Source: Clostridium algidicarnis DSM 15099 (GTDB lineage: Bacteria; Bacillota; Clostridia; Clostridiales; Clostridiaceae). From it: a DNA stretch of 64,000 bases. Of this stretch, positions 37,138 through 48,263 are shown piece by piece (the stretch's first letter is position 1; each line of letters starts with the position of its first letter). The DNA lies in the NCBI RefSeq assembly GCF_002934235.1, contig NZ_PTIS01000009.1:44964-108963 (forward strand). Direction: 5' to 3'. The translations under genes and the position numbers were made by a program. Below the pieces are notes generated by a model that worked only from the letters and a program-made list of their open reading frames with translations, did no database searches and was not told the origin of the DNA.

Positions 37138-38292
37138 ATGTTGAAAAATCCAATTACACTGCTAATTGTCCTAATATTTTTATATCCTGTTGTAAAAGGG
37201 GTAATATTTAAGGTCAATTACGAAAATTTAAAATCTGATTTAAAAAACATGGAAAAGACAATATCCTTTTTGCTTTGTTTTCCTATTTGGGTGAATGTTA
37301 GAGATATTATAAATAAATTTATGAATACAGTAATTACAAAGCTACCTTATAATATGACTTACTATATTGATAAATATAGTAAGTTATATTCCATAATAGT
37401 TTTTCTGATTAGTATATTTTTAATTTATAAGTTTCAAATGCTTATTTATAATATTATAAATAAAATAATATTTAATCCTATAATTATATCTTTAAAAGAT
37501 AAGGAAGGCTATAGAAAGTCATGGGTTAATAGATTGATAGCTATGATAATATCAATACCTAAAGGTGTTTTTTATGCTCTTTTAATTACAAGTACTATAC
37601 ATGTTTTATCTTATTTTTATCAAGAGGATAAGTTTCAAGATTATGTACAAAGTTCAAAGTTATATAATGATATAAATGAAAAAACATTAGAACCTGTTAT
37701 AAATTCAAAGTTTTTAGGTAAGATTCCAAACACAATAAAGAATTCCTTTAAAGTAGAGGTTAAATATGATGAACCTAATCTTACAAAAGAAAAAGGCGGT
37801 AAACCTAATACCTTGGTTTACTATAATGGGGTTACATTAAAAGATGGAATAAAATCTAACGATGCTATAGATGAGTTTTCTGTAAACCTTACTAAAGGAC
37901 ACACTTCAGATAAAGCTAAAGCAAAAGTTATATATAATTTTATTGGGACCAATATAGATTATGATTATGAAAAAGCTGATAAAATATATACTAATAATTT
38001 TAAAATAGAATCTGGAGCAATACCTACTTATGATACTAAAAAGGGGATATGTTTTGATTTTTCTTGTCTTTTTGTAGCTATGTGTAGAGCTAATAATTTA
38101 AAGGTTAGGCTAGTGACTGGGGAAGGCTACAATGGAGTAAATTGGGTAAGCCATTCTTGGAATGAGGTATATATTAAGGAAGAAGATAAGTGGATAAATA
38201 TAGATACTACTTTTTATAAAGGTGGAAATTATTTTAATAGTAAAAAGTTTGACTTAGACCATAGAGGAGAAAATATAATAGGTGAATGGTAG
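37138..38292 (+). CDS. Membrane-anchored transglutaminase-like protein
   Basis: A 384-residue protein with an N-terminal membrane region (hydrophobic stretches at about 5-20, 37-52, 82-102 and 137-160) and a C-terminal transglutaminase-like cysteine domain. The Cys-His-Asp triad is visible as KGICFDFSCLF, SHSWNEVYI and NIDTTFY. Such proteins may be peptidases or cross-linking enzymes acting outside the membrane; the substrate is unknown. It follows recX by 14 bp with AAAGGAG and ends in a GC-rich hairpin. Confidence 0.85.
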   Translation: MLKNPITLLIVLIFLYPVVKGVIFKVNYENLKSDLKNMEKTISFLLCFPIWVNVRDIINKFMNTVITKLPYNMTYYIDKYSKLYSIIVFLISIFLIYKFQMLIYNIINKIIFNPIIISLKDKEGYRKSWVNRLIAMIISIPKGVFYALLITSTIHVLSYFYQEDKFQDYVQSSKLYNDINEKTLEPVINSKFLGKIPNTIKNSFKVEVKYDEPNLTKEKGGKPNTLVYYNGVTLKDGIKSNDAIDEFSVNLTKGHTSDKAKAKVIYNFIGTNIDYDYEKADKIYTNNFKIESGAIPTYDTKKGICFDFSCLFVAMCRANNLKVRLVTGEGYNGVNWVSHSWNEVYIKEEDKWINIDTTFYKGGNYFNSKKFDLDHRGENIIGEW

Positions 38293-38318
38293 GGTGCCTT
38301 TAGTTATAAAGGCACCCT
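38292..38318. terminator. Hairpin between convergent genes
   Basis: GGGTGCCTTTA, loop GT, TAAAGGCACCC: a strong stem with only a weak T-tract (TTGGTT). It probably ends the transglutaminase gene and perhaps the convergent TPR gene. Confidence 0.6.
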
Positions 38319-38351
38319 TGGTTAATCAATATACTTTTTTAAAACACAAGA

Positions 38352-38702
38352 TCATTTAAAGTGGGTATTTAAAATTAAGTTTATGGCTTTATTACAATCT
38401 TCATCTTCGTGATTCATGGCCCAAGAGGTATTAAAATATAACAAGGATTTAGGGGTATTGCCAATCATAGAATAGCAATAGGCAAGATTAAAATAATATT
38501 TACTATCTTGCTTTAAAGTAAGGGCGGACTTTAGGTGTAATATTGCTTTTTCGTATTCTTTTAATTTAATAAGACAAACCGCTGAATTATAATGAGCACA
38601 AGCCTCATTTTCTTTGTTTTCAATAGCCTTCTTATATAGATTTATTGCTTGCTTGTAGGAGTGGCTGTTGTATAATTCATTTGCTTTTTGAAAATAACTC
38701 AT
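38352..38702 (-). CDS. Tetratricopeptide-repeat protein
   Basis: A small 116-residue protein made almost entirely of three TPR units (helix pairs beginning near residues 2, 36 and 70: AINLYKKAIENKENEACAHYN, KAILHLKSALTLKQDSKYYF, KSLLYFNTSWAMNHEDED). No membrane segment or catalytic motif is seen. It likely serves as a protein-interaction scaffold; no partner can be named. ATG behind a GGAGG site. Confidence 0.8.
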   Translation of the reverse strand: MSYFQKANELYNSHSYKQAINLYKKAIENKENEACAHYNSAVCLIKLKEYEKAILHLKSALTLKQDSKYYFNLAYCYSMIGNTPKSLLYFNTSWAMNHEDEDCNKAINLILNTHFK

Positions 38703-38885
38703 TTTAATCCTCCAAAATATATATTTTAGTGTATATAATAAATTAAAGATTATATTTACATTCTTAACTAATAAATCATATAATATACAAGAAAAAAGCT
38801 TTATTAAATTTGTAGTGAAAATTACATTATAATATAATGAACTATTCTAGAAATAAAAGCGAAAATAATATATAAAAAAAGGCAA

Positions 38886-38914
38886 ATAATAACCTAAGAT
38901 AATTGACTAGGTTA
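38886..38914. repeat. Inverted repeat upstream of the activase gene
   Basis: AATAACCTA, eleven bases, TAGGTTATT: nine perfect pairs, about 90 bases before the start at 39000. It could be an operator or leader hairpin. The rest of 38703-38999 is AT-rich without a gene. Confidence 0.4.
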
Positions 38915-38999
38915 TTGCGTAATGATATGATTTCTAGATAGAGTTATTTAGTGTATGCATACAGTTTTATAATTATTTAAGGAAAGAGTTGATATAGAT

Positions 39000-41900
39000 A
39001 TGAAAGATGTATTACACATTGGTCTAGATGTAGGATCTACTACAGTAAAAGTAGCAATTATGGATAAAAACTATAATTTAATATATGGTGATTACAGAAG
39101 GCACTATTCAGATATTAAAAATTCAATCAAAGAAATTTTGACTAGTATAAAAGATGAGTATAAAGATAGCTTTGTTACTATAAATGTTACAGGATCTGGT
39201 GGACTTTCAGTTTCAAAGTGGTTAGATATAGATTTTGTTCAAGAAGTTGTTGCATCAACAACAACAGTAGAAAGATTGATTCCAGAAACTGATGTAGCTA
39301 TAGAACTTGGTGGAGAAGATGCAAAAATCACCTACTTTAAAGGCGGAATAGAACAAAGAATGAATGGAACTTGTGCAGGGGGTACTGGTGCTTTTATAGA
39401 CCAAATGGCTTCACTTTTGCAAACAGATGCTACAGGATTGAATGAATTATCCAAAAATCATCAACTCATATATCCCATAGCAGCTAGGTGTGGAGTATTT
39501 GCAAAGACAGATATTCAACCACTTTTAAATGAAGGTGCTAGAAAAGAAGATTTAGCAACTTCAATTTTTCAAGCAGTAGTAAACCAAACTATAAGCGGAC
39601 TTGCTTGCGGTAAACCTATAAGGGGAAATATAGCATTTTTAGGCGGACCTTTATATTTTTTATCTGAATTAAGAGACAGATTTAAAGAAACATTAAAACT
39701 AGAAGATAATCAGGTTATATTCCCTGAAAATTCACAGCTATTTGTAGCTATGGGAGCAGCTTTATATTCTGGTAAATCTAAAATAATTAGTTTTTCTAAG
39801 ATTATAAAAGGATTAGATGTGTTAGATACAAATCAAAGTCATGAAGTTGAAAGGTTGATGCCTCTTTTTAAAGATAAAGATGAAAAAAAAGCTTTTGATG
39901 AAAGACATAATTTAGCAGCTACCAAAAGAGGGGACCTTTCTAAATACAAAGGAAACTGCTATTTAGGAATAGATGCAGGATCTACAACAACTAAGCTTGT
40001 ATTAATGGGGGAAGATAAAGAAATATTATATTCTTTTTATGGAAGTAATAAAGGAAATCCATTAAAACTTATTACAGAGATATTAAAAGATATATATACT
40101 AAAATCCCAAAAGAGGCTAAAATTATAAATTCAGCAGTTACTGGATATGGTGAAGGCTTAATGAAGTCTGCATTTAAAATAGATATTGGAGAAATAGAAA
40201 CTATTGCTCACTATAAAGCAGCAAATAATTTTCTACCAGGTGTAGAATTTATATTAGATATTGGTGGACAAGACATGAAATGCCTAAAAGTTAAGGACGG
40301 GGTTATAGAGAGTATACTTCTAAATGAAGCTTGCTCTTCTGGTTGCGGATCCTTCATTGAAACTTTTGCAAAATCATTAGGACTTACAGTAGAAGAATTT
40401 GCAAAGGAAGCACTTGAATCAAGAGCGCCTGTAGATTTAGGATCTAGATGTACTGTGTTCATGAATTCTAGAGTGAAACAAGCTCAAAAGGAAGGGGCTA
40501 CTATAGCAGATATTTCTGCAGGACTTTCCTATTCTGTTATAAAAAATGCTATTTTTAAGGTAATAAAGATTAGAGACCCTAAAGATATGGGTGAAAAGAT
40601 AATTGTTCAAGGTGGTACTTTTTATAATGACTCAGTTTTAAGAAGTTTTGAGTTAATTTCTAATAGAGAAGTTATAAGACCGGATATAGCAGGTCTTATG
40701 GGAGCTTATGGAGCCTCTATAATAGCTAAGGAAAGACATATAGAAAATCAAGAAAGTACTTTGTTAAAAGAAGAAGAACTTTTAAACTTTAAAGTGGAAA
40801 GTACTATGAGAAGATGTGGACTTTGTGCAAATAATTGTTTGCTTACAATAAATAGTTTTCCAAATAACGAAAAATTCATATCGGGTAATAGGTGTGAAAG
40901 AGGGGCAGGAAAAGAGAGTTTAAGTACAGAACTTCCTAATTTATATGAATATAAATATAAAAGATTATTTGATTACAAATCGCTACCACTAGAAGAAGCA
41001 AAAAGGGGAAGAGTGGGGATACCGAGAGTTCTTAATGTTTATGAAAATTATCCATTTTGGCATAAATTCTTTACGGAACTTAAGTTTAGAGTAGAATTAT
41101 CTCCAAGATCTTCTAAAAACATACTAGATTTAGGAATGGAAACTATACCATCAGAATCAGTTTGTTATCCAGCAAAATTAGTACATGGACATGTTATGAG
41201 CCTTATAAATAAAGGGATTGATTTTATATTTTATCCATGTATAGCTTATGAAAGAAATGAAATTAAAGAGGCTAATAACCATTATAATTGCCCTATAGTT
41301 ACATCTTATGGTGAAGTAATAAAAAACAATATGGATGTAATAAAAGAAAAAAATATAAATTTCAAAAATCCATTTTTATCTCTTGAAAACAAAAAACGAC
41401 TTGCAAAAAGGCTTTATGATGAATTAAAAGAGTTTTCTATAAGTTATGCAGAAGTTATATCTGCAGTGGACAAGGCCTGGGATGAAATGGACAACTTTAA
41501 GCAAGATATAAGAATAAAATCGGCAGAAGCACTAGAATATATAAAAAGAACAGGCAAAAAGGGTATTGTTTTAAGTGGAAGGCCTTATCATATAGATCCA
41601 GAAATAAATCATGGTATAGCTGAACTTATAAATACCTATGATATGGCAGTGTTTACAGAGGACAGTGTAAGTCATCTAGGAGAGGTAGAAAGGCCACTAA
41701 GAGTAGTAGATCAATGGATGTATCATAGCAGGTTATATGCAGCAGCTAGTTTTGTTGCAACACAGGACTCATTAGAACTTGTTCAATTAACTTCCTTTGG
41801 ATGTGGACTTGATGCAGTTACAACAGATCAAGTGCAAGAAATATTAGCTAAAAAAGGCAAGATATATACATTACTTAAAATAGATGAAGGAAACAATCTA

Positions 41901-43292
41901 GGAGCTGTAAAAATAAGATTAAGATCTCTGAAAGCTTCTATGGAAGAAAGGGAAAGATCCGGATACGTACCAGTAATTAGCAATGAAACTCAAGAGAGAA
42001 TACCATTTACAAAGGAAATGAGAAAAAATCATACTATATTAGCACCGGAAATGTCACCTATCCATTTTCAATTTATAGAAACAGCCTTTAGGGCTAGTGG
42101 GTATAATCTTGTAATACTACCGACAGTAGATAGTGCAGCTGTAGAAGAAGGCTTAAAATATATAAACAATGATGCTTGTTATCCTTCTATAATTGTTGTA
42201 GGTCAGTTAATACAGGCCCTTAAGTCCGGAAAATATGATATTAACAATACATCTATTATTTTAAGCCAAACTGGGGGAGGATGTAGGGCAACTAATTATA
42301 TCGGATTTTTAAGAAAAGCTCTTAAAGAAGCTGGATTTAAAAATGTTCCTGTAATTTCATTAAATGCAGGAGGGCTAGAAAAGAATCCTGGTTTTTCTTT
42401 AACTCCAGGGTTAATTAACAAAGGCATTATGGGTATAGTTTATGGAGACTTATTAATGAGAGTTTTATATAAAGTAAGACCTTATGAGAAAATCAAGGGG
42501 TCTTCTAATGAGTTATACAATAATTGGGTAAAAAAGATTAACATTAATGTATCAAATGGAAATCATAAAGAGTTTAGACAAAATATTAAAGATATAGTAT
42601 ATGACTTTGATAATTTAGAAATAAATCATGTAGTGAAGCCTAAGGTTGGTCTTGTAGGTGAAATATTAGTTAAGTTCCATCCTTCAGCAAACAATAATGT
42701 GGTAGAACTTATTGAAAAAGAAGGTGCTGAGGCTGTTATGCCAGACTTGTTAGATTTCTTTTTGTATTCTTCCTATGATCAAGATTATAAATATAAATAT
42801 CTTTCAGGGAGTAAAATATCTCAAGTACTAGGGAATGCTGCTATAAAAGCTATGGAATATTACAGAAAAACCTTAAGAGAAGCATTAGAGGAAAGTAAAA
42901 GATTTGAACCGCCAAAACATATAAAAGAACTAGCTTTTAAAGCTTCAAAGATAATATCTTTAGGTAATCAAACAGGAGAAGGTTGGTTTTTAACAGCAGA
43001 GATGATAGAACTTATAGAAGGTGGAACACAAAATATAATTTGTATGCAGCCTTTTGCATGTCTACCTAATCATGTAACTGGTAAGGGAATGATAAAAGCA
43101 CTTAAAGCAAATTATCCAAAAGCTAATATAGTGGCTGTGGATTATGATCCGGGAGCTAGCGAAGTAAATCAACTAAATAGAATAAAATTAATGCTTTCTG
43201 CAGCTTTTAAGAATCTTGAAAAACCAATTAAACCAAAGGAAATAGAGGAAATAGAAGAAAAGCAATTAGCAGATCAATGTAATAAATTATAA
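39000..43292 (+). CDS. Fused 2-hydroxyacyl-CoA dehydratase activase-like protein (BadF/HgdC + DUF2229 + HgdB-like)
   Basis: A 1430-residue fusion. Two ASKHA ATPase (BadF/BcrA/HgdC activase) domains lie in tandem: the first opens [17 protein letters not shown], the second [17 protein letters not shown] near residue 321. The cluster-binding cysteines typical of activases are in [10 protein letters not shown] and GSRCTVF of the second copy, and [11 protein letters not shown] and AARCGVF of the first. An extra cysteine cluster [10 protein letters not shown]...C follows near residue 605. The rest is the DUF2229/dehydratase-like region with [11 protein letters not shown]. Known activases transfer an electron to 2-hydroxyacyl-CoA dehydratases; the role of these giant fusions is not settled. 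It is a single gene, ATG behind AAGGAAAG. Confidence 0.85.
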   Translation: MKDVLHIGLDVGSTTVKVAIMDKNYNLIYGDYRRHYSDIKNSIKEILTSIKDEYKDSFVTINVTGSGGLSVSKWLDIDFVQEVVASTTTVERLIPETDVAIELGGEDAKITYFKGGIEQRMNGTCAGGTGAFIDQMASLLQTDATGLNELSKNHQLIYPIAARCGVFAKTDIQPLLNEGARKEDLATSIFQAVVNQTISGLACGKPIRGNIAFLGGPLYFLSELRDRFKETLKLEDNQVIFPENSQLFVAMGAALYSGKSKIISFSKIIKGLDVLDTNQSHEVERLMPLFKDKDEKKAFDERHNLAATKRGDLSKYKGNCYLGIDAGSTTTKLVLMGEDKEILYSFYGSNKGNPLKLITEILKDIYTKIPKEAKIINSAVTGYGEGLMKSAFKIDIGEIETIAHYKAANNFLPGVEFILDIGGQDMKCLKVKDGVIESILLNEACSSGCGSFIETFAKSLGLTVEEFAKEALESRAPVDLGSRCTVFMNSRVKQAQKEGATIADISAGLSYSVIKNAIFKVIKIRDPKDMGEKIIVQGGTFYNDSVLRSFELISNREVIRPDIAGLMGAYGASIIAKERHIENQESTLLKEEELLNFKVESTMRRCGLCANNCLLTINSFPNNEKFISGNRCERGAGKESLSTELPNLYEYKYKRLFDYKSLPLEEAKRGRVGIPRVLNVYENYPFWHKFFTELKFRVELSPRSSKNILDLGMETIPSESVCYPAKLVHGHVMSLINKGIDFIFYPCIAYERNEIKEANNHYNCPIVTSYGEVIKNNMDVIKEKNINFKNPFLSLENKKRLAKRLYDELKEFSISYAEVISAVDKAWDEMDNFKQDIRIKSAEALEYIKRTGKKGIVLSGRPYHIDPEINHGIAELINTYDMAVFTEDSVSHLGEVERPLRVVDQWMYHSRLYAAASFVATQDSLELVQLTSFGCGLDAVTTDQVQEILAKKGKIYTLLKIDEGNNLGAVKIRLRSLKASMEERERSGYVPVISNETQERIPFTKEMRKNHTILAPEMSPIHFQFIETAFRASGYNLVILPTVDSAAVEEGLKYINNDACYPSIIVVGQLIQALKSGKYDINNTSIILSQTGGGCRATNYIGFLRKALKEAGFKNVPVISLNAGGLEKNPGFSLTPGLINKGIMGIVYGDLLMRVLYKVRPYEKIKGSSNELYNNWVKKININVSNGNHKEFRQNIKDIVYDFDNLEINHVVKPKVGLVGEILVKFHPSANNNVVELIEKEGAEAVMPDLLDFFLYSSYDQDYKYKYLSGSKISQVLGNAAIKAMEYYRKTLREALEESKRFEPPKHIKELAFKASKIISLGNQTGEGWFLTAEMIELIEGGTQNIICMQPFACLPNHVTGKGMIKALKANYPKANIVAVDYDPGASEVNQLNRIKLMLSAAFKNLEKPIKPKEIEEIEEKQLADQCNKL

Positions 43293-43295
43293 AGC

Positions 43296-43323
43296 TTGAC
43301 ACTAGAGGTATAAGTAAGATAAT
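43296..43323 (+). promoter_or_regulatory. Probable promoter of the valS leader
   Basis: TTGACA (43296-43301), a 16-base spacer, GATAAT (43318-43323), just upstream of the T-box leader. A TATAAT at 43323-43328 is also present but gives a 21-base spacer. Confidence 0.5.
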
Positions 43324-43347
43324 ATAATTATTAAAATGAATATGTTG

Positions 43348-43580
43348 CAGTGATAAAGAGGAGTAAAGAATATAGTGCTTTAAGAGAGAAAGACTCATAG
43401 GTTGAAAAGTCTTTTATGTTACTTATTCTTGAAGGTAGCTTTTGAGCATTTTTGCTGAAAATTTAGTAAGCAAAAACGGTGCTTTGCCGTTATTATTTAA
43501 GAGCCATTTAGTTAACTGCTAAATGGGAAAAAAGGTGGTACCACGAGTCTTCGTCCTTTTATAGGAGGAGGCTCTTTTTT
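43348..43580 (+). ncRNA. T-box riboswitch leader (tRNA-Val sensing) of valS
   Basis: The leader opens with stem-I sequence GATAAAGAGGAGTA, contains a candidate specifier GTA (Val) at 43435-43437, a stem-III hairpin CCATTTAG/CTAAATGG (43504-43526), and the T-box core AAGGTGGTACCACG (43532-43545), which is diagnostic. Uncharged tRNA-Val would stabilise the antiterminator and let transcription enter valS. The specifier is assigned from position and from the downstream gene. Confidence 0.92.
43545..43580 (+). terminator. T-box-controlled terminator before valS
   Basis: GAGTCTTCGTCCT pairs with AGGAGGAGGCTC and is followed by seven T. It competes with the antiterminator that contains the T-box core. 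Confidence 0.85.
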
Positions 43581-43658
43581 TGTATTCAAAAACAATTAAA
43601 ATCAGATTTTATCTATTACACAAAATATTAGTTTGGAATTTAAAAGGAGGATATAATT

Positions 43659-46301
43659 ATGGATGAGAAGAAAAACTTAGAGACGAAATATAGTCCAAAA
43701 GATTTTGAAGAAAAGATATATAAAAACTGGGAAGAAAAAGGATACTTTACTCCTAAGGTGGATCTTAACAAAAAGGCTTATACTGTAATAATGCCACCAC
43801 CTAATATTACAGGAAGGCTGCATCTAGGTCACGCATTAGATAATACACTTCAAGATATGATTATAAGATTTAAAAGAATGCAAGGGTACAATGCTCTATG
43901 GCTTCCAGGAGAGGACCATGCAAGTATAGCAACTGAAGTTAAGGTGGAAAATGAATTATTAAAAAAAGGTATCAAAAAGAAAGAGATTGGTAGAGACGCT
44001 TTTTTAGAAAAGGTTTGGGAATGGACCGATGAGTATAGAGATAATATTAGATCACAAATTAAGAAAATGGGATGTTCTGTAGATTTTACTAGAGAAAGTT
44101 TTACCATGGATGAAAGACTAGATAAAGCTGTAAAACATGTTTTTGTAAAACTTTATAATGAAGGTCTTATATATCAAGGAAATAGAATTACTAACTGGTG
44201 CCCAAAATGTGTTACTGCTATTTCAGATGCTGAAATTGAACATAAGGAACAACAAGGTAACTTCTGGCACATAAAATATCCTTTAGTTGGAACAGATAGA
44301 TTTTTAGAAATAGCCACTACAAGACCTGAAACAATGCTTGGAGATACTGCTGTTGCTGTAAACCCAAAGGATAAAAGATATAAAGATATAGTAGGGAAAA
44401 TGTTATTATTACCTTTAGTAAATAGAGAAATTCCTATCATAGCTGATGAATATGTAGATATGGAATTTGGAACTGGAGCTGTTAAAATAACACCAGCACA
44501 TGATCCAAATGATTATGAGGTAGGTAAAAGGCATAGCTTAAAAGAAATAAGGATAATGGATGATAAGGGTAATATAAATGAGTTCGGAGGAAAATACGAG
44601 GGCCTTGAAAGATATGAAGCTAGAAAGGCTATAGTAGAGGATTTGAAAAAAGAAGGATACCTAGTTAAGATAAAGGAACATGTACACAATGTAGGATTTC
44701 ATGATAGATGTGGTACAGTGGTTGAACCTATAATATCAAAACAGTGGTATGTAAAGATGGAAAGTTTAGCAGCGCCTGCTATAAAGGCTGTAAAGGATGG
44801 CGAAACTAAATTCATACCAGAAAGATTTGAAAAGACATATTATAACTGGATGGAAAATATACAGGATTGGTGTATATCAAGGCAACTTTGGTGGGGTCAT
44901 AGAATTCCAGTTTGGTACTGTGAGTGTGGCGAGATAACAGTTAGTGAAAAAACTGTAAATTGCTGTCCTAAATGTGGAAGCCATAATTTAAAGCAGGACT
45001 CTGATGTTCTAGATACTTGGTTTAGTTCAGCCCTTTGGCCTTTTTCAACACTTGGATGGCCAGAAAAGACTGAAGACTTAGAGTACTTTTACCCTACAGA
45101 CACCTTAGTTACAGGATATGATATTATATTCTTCTGGGTAGCTAGAATGGTGTTTTCAGGAATACACAACCTTGGAGAGGTACCTTTTAAAAATGTATTC
45201 ATCCATGGTATGGTAAGAGATTCAGAAGGTAGAAAAATGTCTAAATCTCTTGGAAATGGTGTGGACCCTTTAGAAGTTATAGATGAGTATGGTGCAGATG
45301 CATTAAGATTTATGCTTGTTACAGGAAATGCTCCAGGAAATGACATAAGATTTTATCCTGAAAGAGTTGAGTCTGCAAGAAACTTTGCAAATAAAATTTG
45401 GAATGCATCAAGGTTTGTTATGATGAACTTAGATGAAGAGTTAATGAATGAATATAAAGATTCTAAAGAATATACTTTAGCTGACAGATGGATATTATCT
45501 AAAATGAATTCGCTTATAAAAGAAGTAACAGAAAATATGGATAAGTTTGAACTTGGAATTGCTCTTCAAAAGGTATATGATTTTATATGGATAGAATTTT
45601 GTGATTGGTATATTGAGCTTGTGAAGCCTATACTTTATGGTGAAGATAAAAAACAAAAGGCTACCACATTAAATGTATTAAAGAAAGTTTTAACTGTTTC
45701 ATTACAACTACTTCATCCTGTAATGCCTTTTATTACAGAAGAGATATATATTCACTTAGATAGTGAGTATGAGTCTATAACTATATCTCCCTTTCCTGAG
45801 TATCAGGAAAGCTTAGTAGATGATAAGGCTGAAACTCAAATGACTTATATAGTAGAGGGTATAAAGTCCTTAAGAAATGTAAGGGCTGAGATGAATGTTA
45901 TACCATCAAGAAAGACTAAAGTTCTTGCTTATGTATTAGACGAAGCTAAGGAGGCCTTTGATAAGGGTAAGACTTACTTTGAAAAGTTAGCTTCTGTAAG
46001 TGAAGTTGAAATAATAAAAGATAAGGAAAATCTTCCTGAAAACTTAGTTTCATTAGTAGTTAAAGGTGGAGAACTATTCATACCTTTACTAGATTTAGTT
46101 GATAAAGAAAAAGAACTAGAAAGATTAAATAAGGAAAAAGATAAACTTAAATCTGAAATAGAAAGAGTTCAAAAGAAACTTTCAAATGAAAAATTTGTGT
46201 CTAAGGCTCCAGAATCTGTAGTTGAGGAAGAAAAAGCTAAGGGAGAAAAATATAAATCTATGTTAGAGGCTATTTTACTTAGAATTGAAAGTTTAAACTA
46301 A
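43659..46301 (+). CDS. valS: Valyl-tRNA synthetase
   Basis: ValS charges tRNA-Val and edits mischarged threonine. At 880 residues it has normal length. Class-I motifs are the HIGH equivalent [16 protein letters not shown] near residue 47 and KMSKS in [11 protein letters not shown] near residue 527. The editing domain shows [17 protein letters not shown]; a zinc-like CEC...CCPKC cluster is near 425-445; and a C-terminal coiled coil ([20 protein letters not shown]) is typical of ValS. It is regulated by the T-box leader. Confidence 0.98.
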   Translation: MDEKKNLETKYSPKDFEEKIYKNWEEKGYFTPKVDLNKKAYTVIMPPPNITGRLHLGHALDNTLQDMIIRFKRMQGYNALWLPGEDHASIATEVKVENELLKKGIKKKEIGRDAFLEKVWEWTDEYRDNIRSQIKKMGCSVDFTRESFTMDERLDKAVKHVFVKLYNEGLIYQGNRITNWCPKCVTAISDAEIEHKEQQGNFWHIKYPLVGTDRFLEIATTRPETMLGDTAVAVNPKDKRYKDIVGKMLLLPLVNREIPIIADEYVDMEFGTGAVKITPAHDPNDYEVGKRHSLKEIRIMDDKGNINEFGGKYEGLERYEARKAIVEDLKKEGYLVKIKEHVHNVGFHDRCGTVVEPIISKQWYVKMESLAAPAIKAVKDGETKFIPERFEKTYYNWMENIQDWCISRQLWWGHRIPVWYCECGEITVSEKTVNCCPKCGSHNLKQDSDVLDTWFSSALWPFSTLGWPEKTEDLEYFYPTDTLVTGYDIIFFWVARMVFSGIHNLGEVPFKNVFIHGMVRDSEGRKMSKSLGNGVDPLEVIDEYGADALRFMLVTGNAPGNDIRFYPERVESARNFANKIWNASRFVMMNLDEELMNEYKDSKEYTLADRWILSKMNSLIKEVTENMDKFELGIALQKVYDFIWIEFCDWYIELVKPILYGEDKKQKATTLNVLKKVLTVSLQLLHPVMPFITEEIYIHLDSEYESITISPFPEYQESLVDDKAETQMTYIVEGIKSLRNVRAEMNVIPSRKTKVLAYVLDEAKEAFDKGKTYFEKLASVSEVEIIKDKENLPENLVSLVVKGGELFIPLLDLVDKEKELERLNKEKDKLKSEIERVQKKLSNEKFVSKAPESVVEEEKAKGEKYKSMLEAILLRIESLN

Positions 46302-46361
46302 AATTATAAAGGACTTAAGTATAGGTTCATATAAAGACATTTTAAAAGTTAACAAAACTTT

Positions 46362-46398
46362 TAAAGGTAAGAAAATGAAAAAACATTTTCTTACCTTA
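46362..46398. terminator. Long hairpin between valS and folC
   Basis: TAAAGGTAAGAAAATG pairs with CATTTTCTTACCTTA around a loop of A residues; about 14 pairs. The T-tract is poor, so it may be a weak terminator or processing hairpin. Confidence 0.5.
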
Positions 46399-46449
46399 GG
46401 TCTTTAATTAATATAAATATTTTACATAAGCTTAAAGGAGTTGAGATAG

Positions 46450-47787
46450 TTGACTTGGAATAATGCAGTAGATTTTATGAGTTATGAAGAAGCTAGAAGT
46501 TATATAGATGACACAGCGAAGTTTGGAAACAACTATGGATTATCGCGAACAGAAAAGATTTTAGAACTTCTTGGAAATCCTCATAAAAAGATAAAATGTA
46601 TACATGTAGCAGGTACTAATGGAAAAGGATCTACTACAGCAATGATAAATGAAATGCTTTTCAAAGCTGGGTATAAAGTAGGAATGTACACATCCCCATA
46701 CCTAGAGGAATTTGAAGAAAGGATGCAAATTAATAAAGAAAATATTTCAAAAGATAATTTAAGAAAAATAATATCAAAATTAGCGAAAGTAGTAAATGAA
46801 GTTATTAAATTAGGTTATGAGCATCCTACAGAATTTGAGATAATAACTTGTGCTATGTATTTATATTTTTATTTAGAAAAGGTTGATTATGCTGTAATTG
46901 AGGTAGGACTTGGAGGAAGACTTGATTCTACTAATGTTATAACACCCTTAATATCAGTTATAACATCTATAAGTTATGATCATATGGATATATTAGGATC
47001 AACTTTAACAGAAATTGCCACAGAAAAAGCAGGTATAATTAAAAAAGGAATACCTGTAGTATGTTATCCTCAAAATGAGGAAGCTTTAGAAGTGATAAAA
47101 AACAAATGTAAAAAAGAGGGATCGGAACTTGTATTAATTAAAGAAGATTCAGCTAAATTAATAGAGGTTATAGAAAAAGAAAATTCATTGACTCAAGCTT
47201 TGGAAATAAGTACTAAAAAGGATACTTATTTTATAGAATTATCTCTTTTAGGACAACATCAGATATTAAATGCTTCACTTGCTGTTTCGGTTATAGAAGA
47301 ACTTTGTAGCATTGAAAATATTGAAATAGAAAGTAATACTATAATTAAGTCTCTAAAAGATGTTAAGTGGCCAGCTAGGCTTGAAGTTGTAAAGTATGAT
47401 AAAGGTAAGGTAATTATAGATGGAGCTCATAACATAGATGGGATTATGAAGCTTAAAGAGAGCATAACCACCTATTTTAAATACGACAAAATGATTTTAA
47501 TATTAGGAATCCTTGCGGACAAGCAAGTTGATGAAATGCTAAGTGTCATAGCACCTATGAGCAAAAAGATCATAACAGTAACTCCACATAGCAAAAGGGC
47601 AGAACTAGCCTTAGAATTAAAAAATCATGTAAAAAGGTACAATGAAAATTGTGAGTCAATAGAAGATTATAAAAAGGCCTACGAAAAGGCTTTAACATAT
47701 GCATCTCCAAAGGATATTATAGTAATTTCGGGATCCCTTTATATGGTTGGAGATATGAGAAAGATAATAAAAGATAAACATTTATAA
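46450..47787 (+). CDS. folC: Folylpolyglutamate synthase / dihydrofolate synthase
   Basis: FolC adds glutamates to folates (and may add the first glutamate to dihydropteroate). The 445-residue Mur-ligase-family protein has the P-loop HVAGTNGKGSTTAM near residue 53, IEVGLGGRLDSTNV, ISYDHMDILGSTL, the carbamylated-lysine region EKAGIIKKG and the C-terminal DGAHNIDGI. TTG at 46450 is the start behind AAAGGAG. It often follows valS in clostridia, as here. Confidence 0.95.
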   Translation: MTWNNAVDFMSYEEARSYIDDTAKFGNNYGLSRTEKILELLGNPHKKIKCIHVAGTNGKGSTTAMINEMLFKAGYKVGMYTSPYLEEFEERMQINKENISKDNLRKIISKLAKVVNEVIKLGYEHPTEFEIITCAMYLYFYLEKVDYAVIEVGLGGRLDSTNVITPLISVITSISYDHMDILGSTLTEIATEKAGIIKKGIPVVCYPQNEEALEVIKNKCKKEGSELVLIKEDSAKLIEVIEKENSLTQALEISTKKDTYFIELSLLGQHQILNASLAVSVIEELCSIENIEIESNTIIKSLKDVKWPARLEVVKYDKGKVIIDGAHNIDGIMKLKESITTYFKYDKMILILGILADKQVDEMLSVIAPMSKKIITVTPHSKRAELALELKNHVKRYNENCESIEDYKKAYEKALTYASPKDIIVISGSLYMVGDMRKIIKDKHL

Positions 47788-47814
47788 AGGCAATTAGTAT
47801 TAAAATTTAAAAAT

Positions 47815-47861
47815 AAAGATGTGGTTATATTCGCCTAGATAAGAATATAACCACATCTTTT
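47815..47861. terminator. Bidirectional intrinsic terminator
   Basis: Eighteen perfectly paired bases (arms 47815-47832 and 47843-47860, beginning AAAGATGTGG) with A-run before and T-run after. It serves folC and the convergent TSCPD gene. Confidence 0.9.
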
Positions 47862-47866
47862 TATCT

Positions 47867-48109
47867 TTATAAAACTAATGTTTCTATTGCGTTAGAAAGT
47901 TGATCAGGGCAAGAAGTGCTTTTTTTACCACATTTTATTCCCTTTAGTTTTTCTATTACCTCAATAGGTGTCATACCTGAAACTAAACTAGAAATTCCAA
48001 GAGCGTTACCAGCACAACCACCTTCAAAATTAACATTAGTAATTTTATTATTTACTATCTCAAAAGATATGCTTTTTGAGCAAACACCGCTAGTCTTATA
48101 TTTATACAT
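47867..48109 (-). CDS. TSCPD-domain protein (TIGR03905 type)
   Basis: An 80-residue conserved protein. It shows the cysteine pattern of the stand-alone TSCPD family: CSKSISFEI near the start, FEGGCAGNALGIS in the middle and the motif TSCPDQL near the end. The domain also occurs at the C-terminus of some B12-dependent ribonucleotide reductases, where it is thought to bind metal or nucleotide; the role of the free form is unknown. ATG behind AGGGGGA. Confidence 0.85.
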   Translation of the reverse strand: MYKYKTSGVCSKSISFEIVNNKITNVNFEGGCAGNALGISSLVSGMTPIEVIEKLKGIKCGKKSTSCPDQLSNAIETLVL

Positions 48110-48263
48110 AATTATAAATCCCCCTAATTATATCTAATGTAGTAGTTATTAAATTAAATTATTTTTGAATACTACCCAATTGTTATAAAGCACATATAAT
48201 AACTATTATATCAAAAAGATAAGGCGATGAAAACTATTACTATAGGAAAGGAGTGGTGCTATT

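Noticed and set aside
48110..48263. Possible small RNA between TSCPD and propeller genes
   Set aside because: No stable hairpin, terminator or promoter pair that would support an RNA gene.
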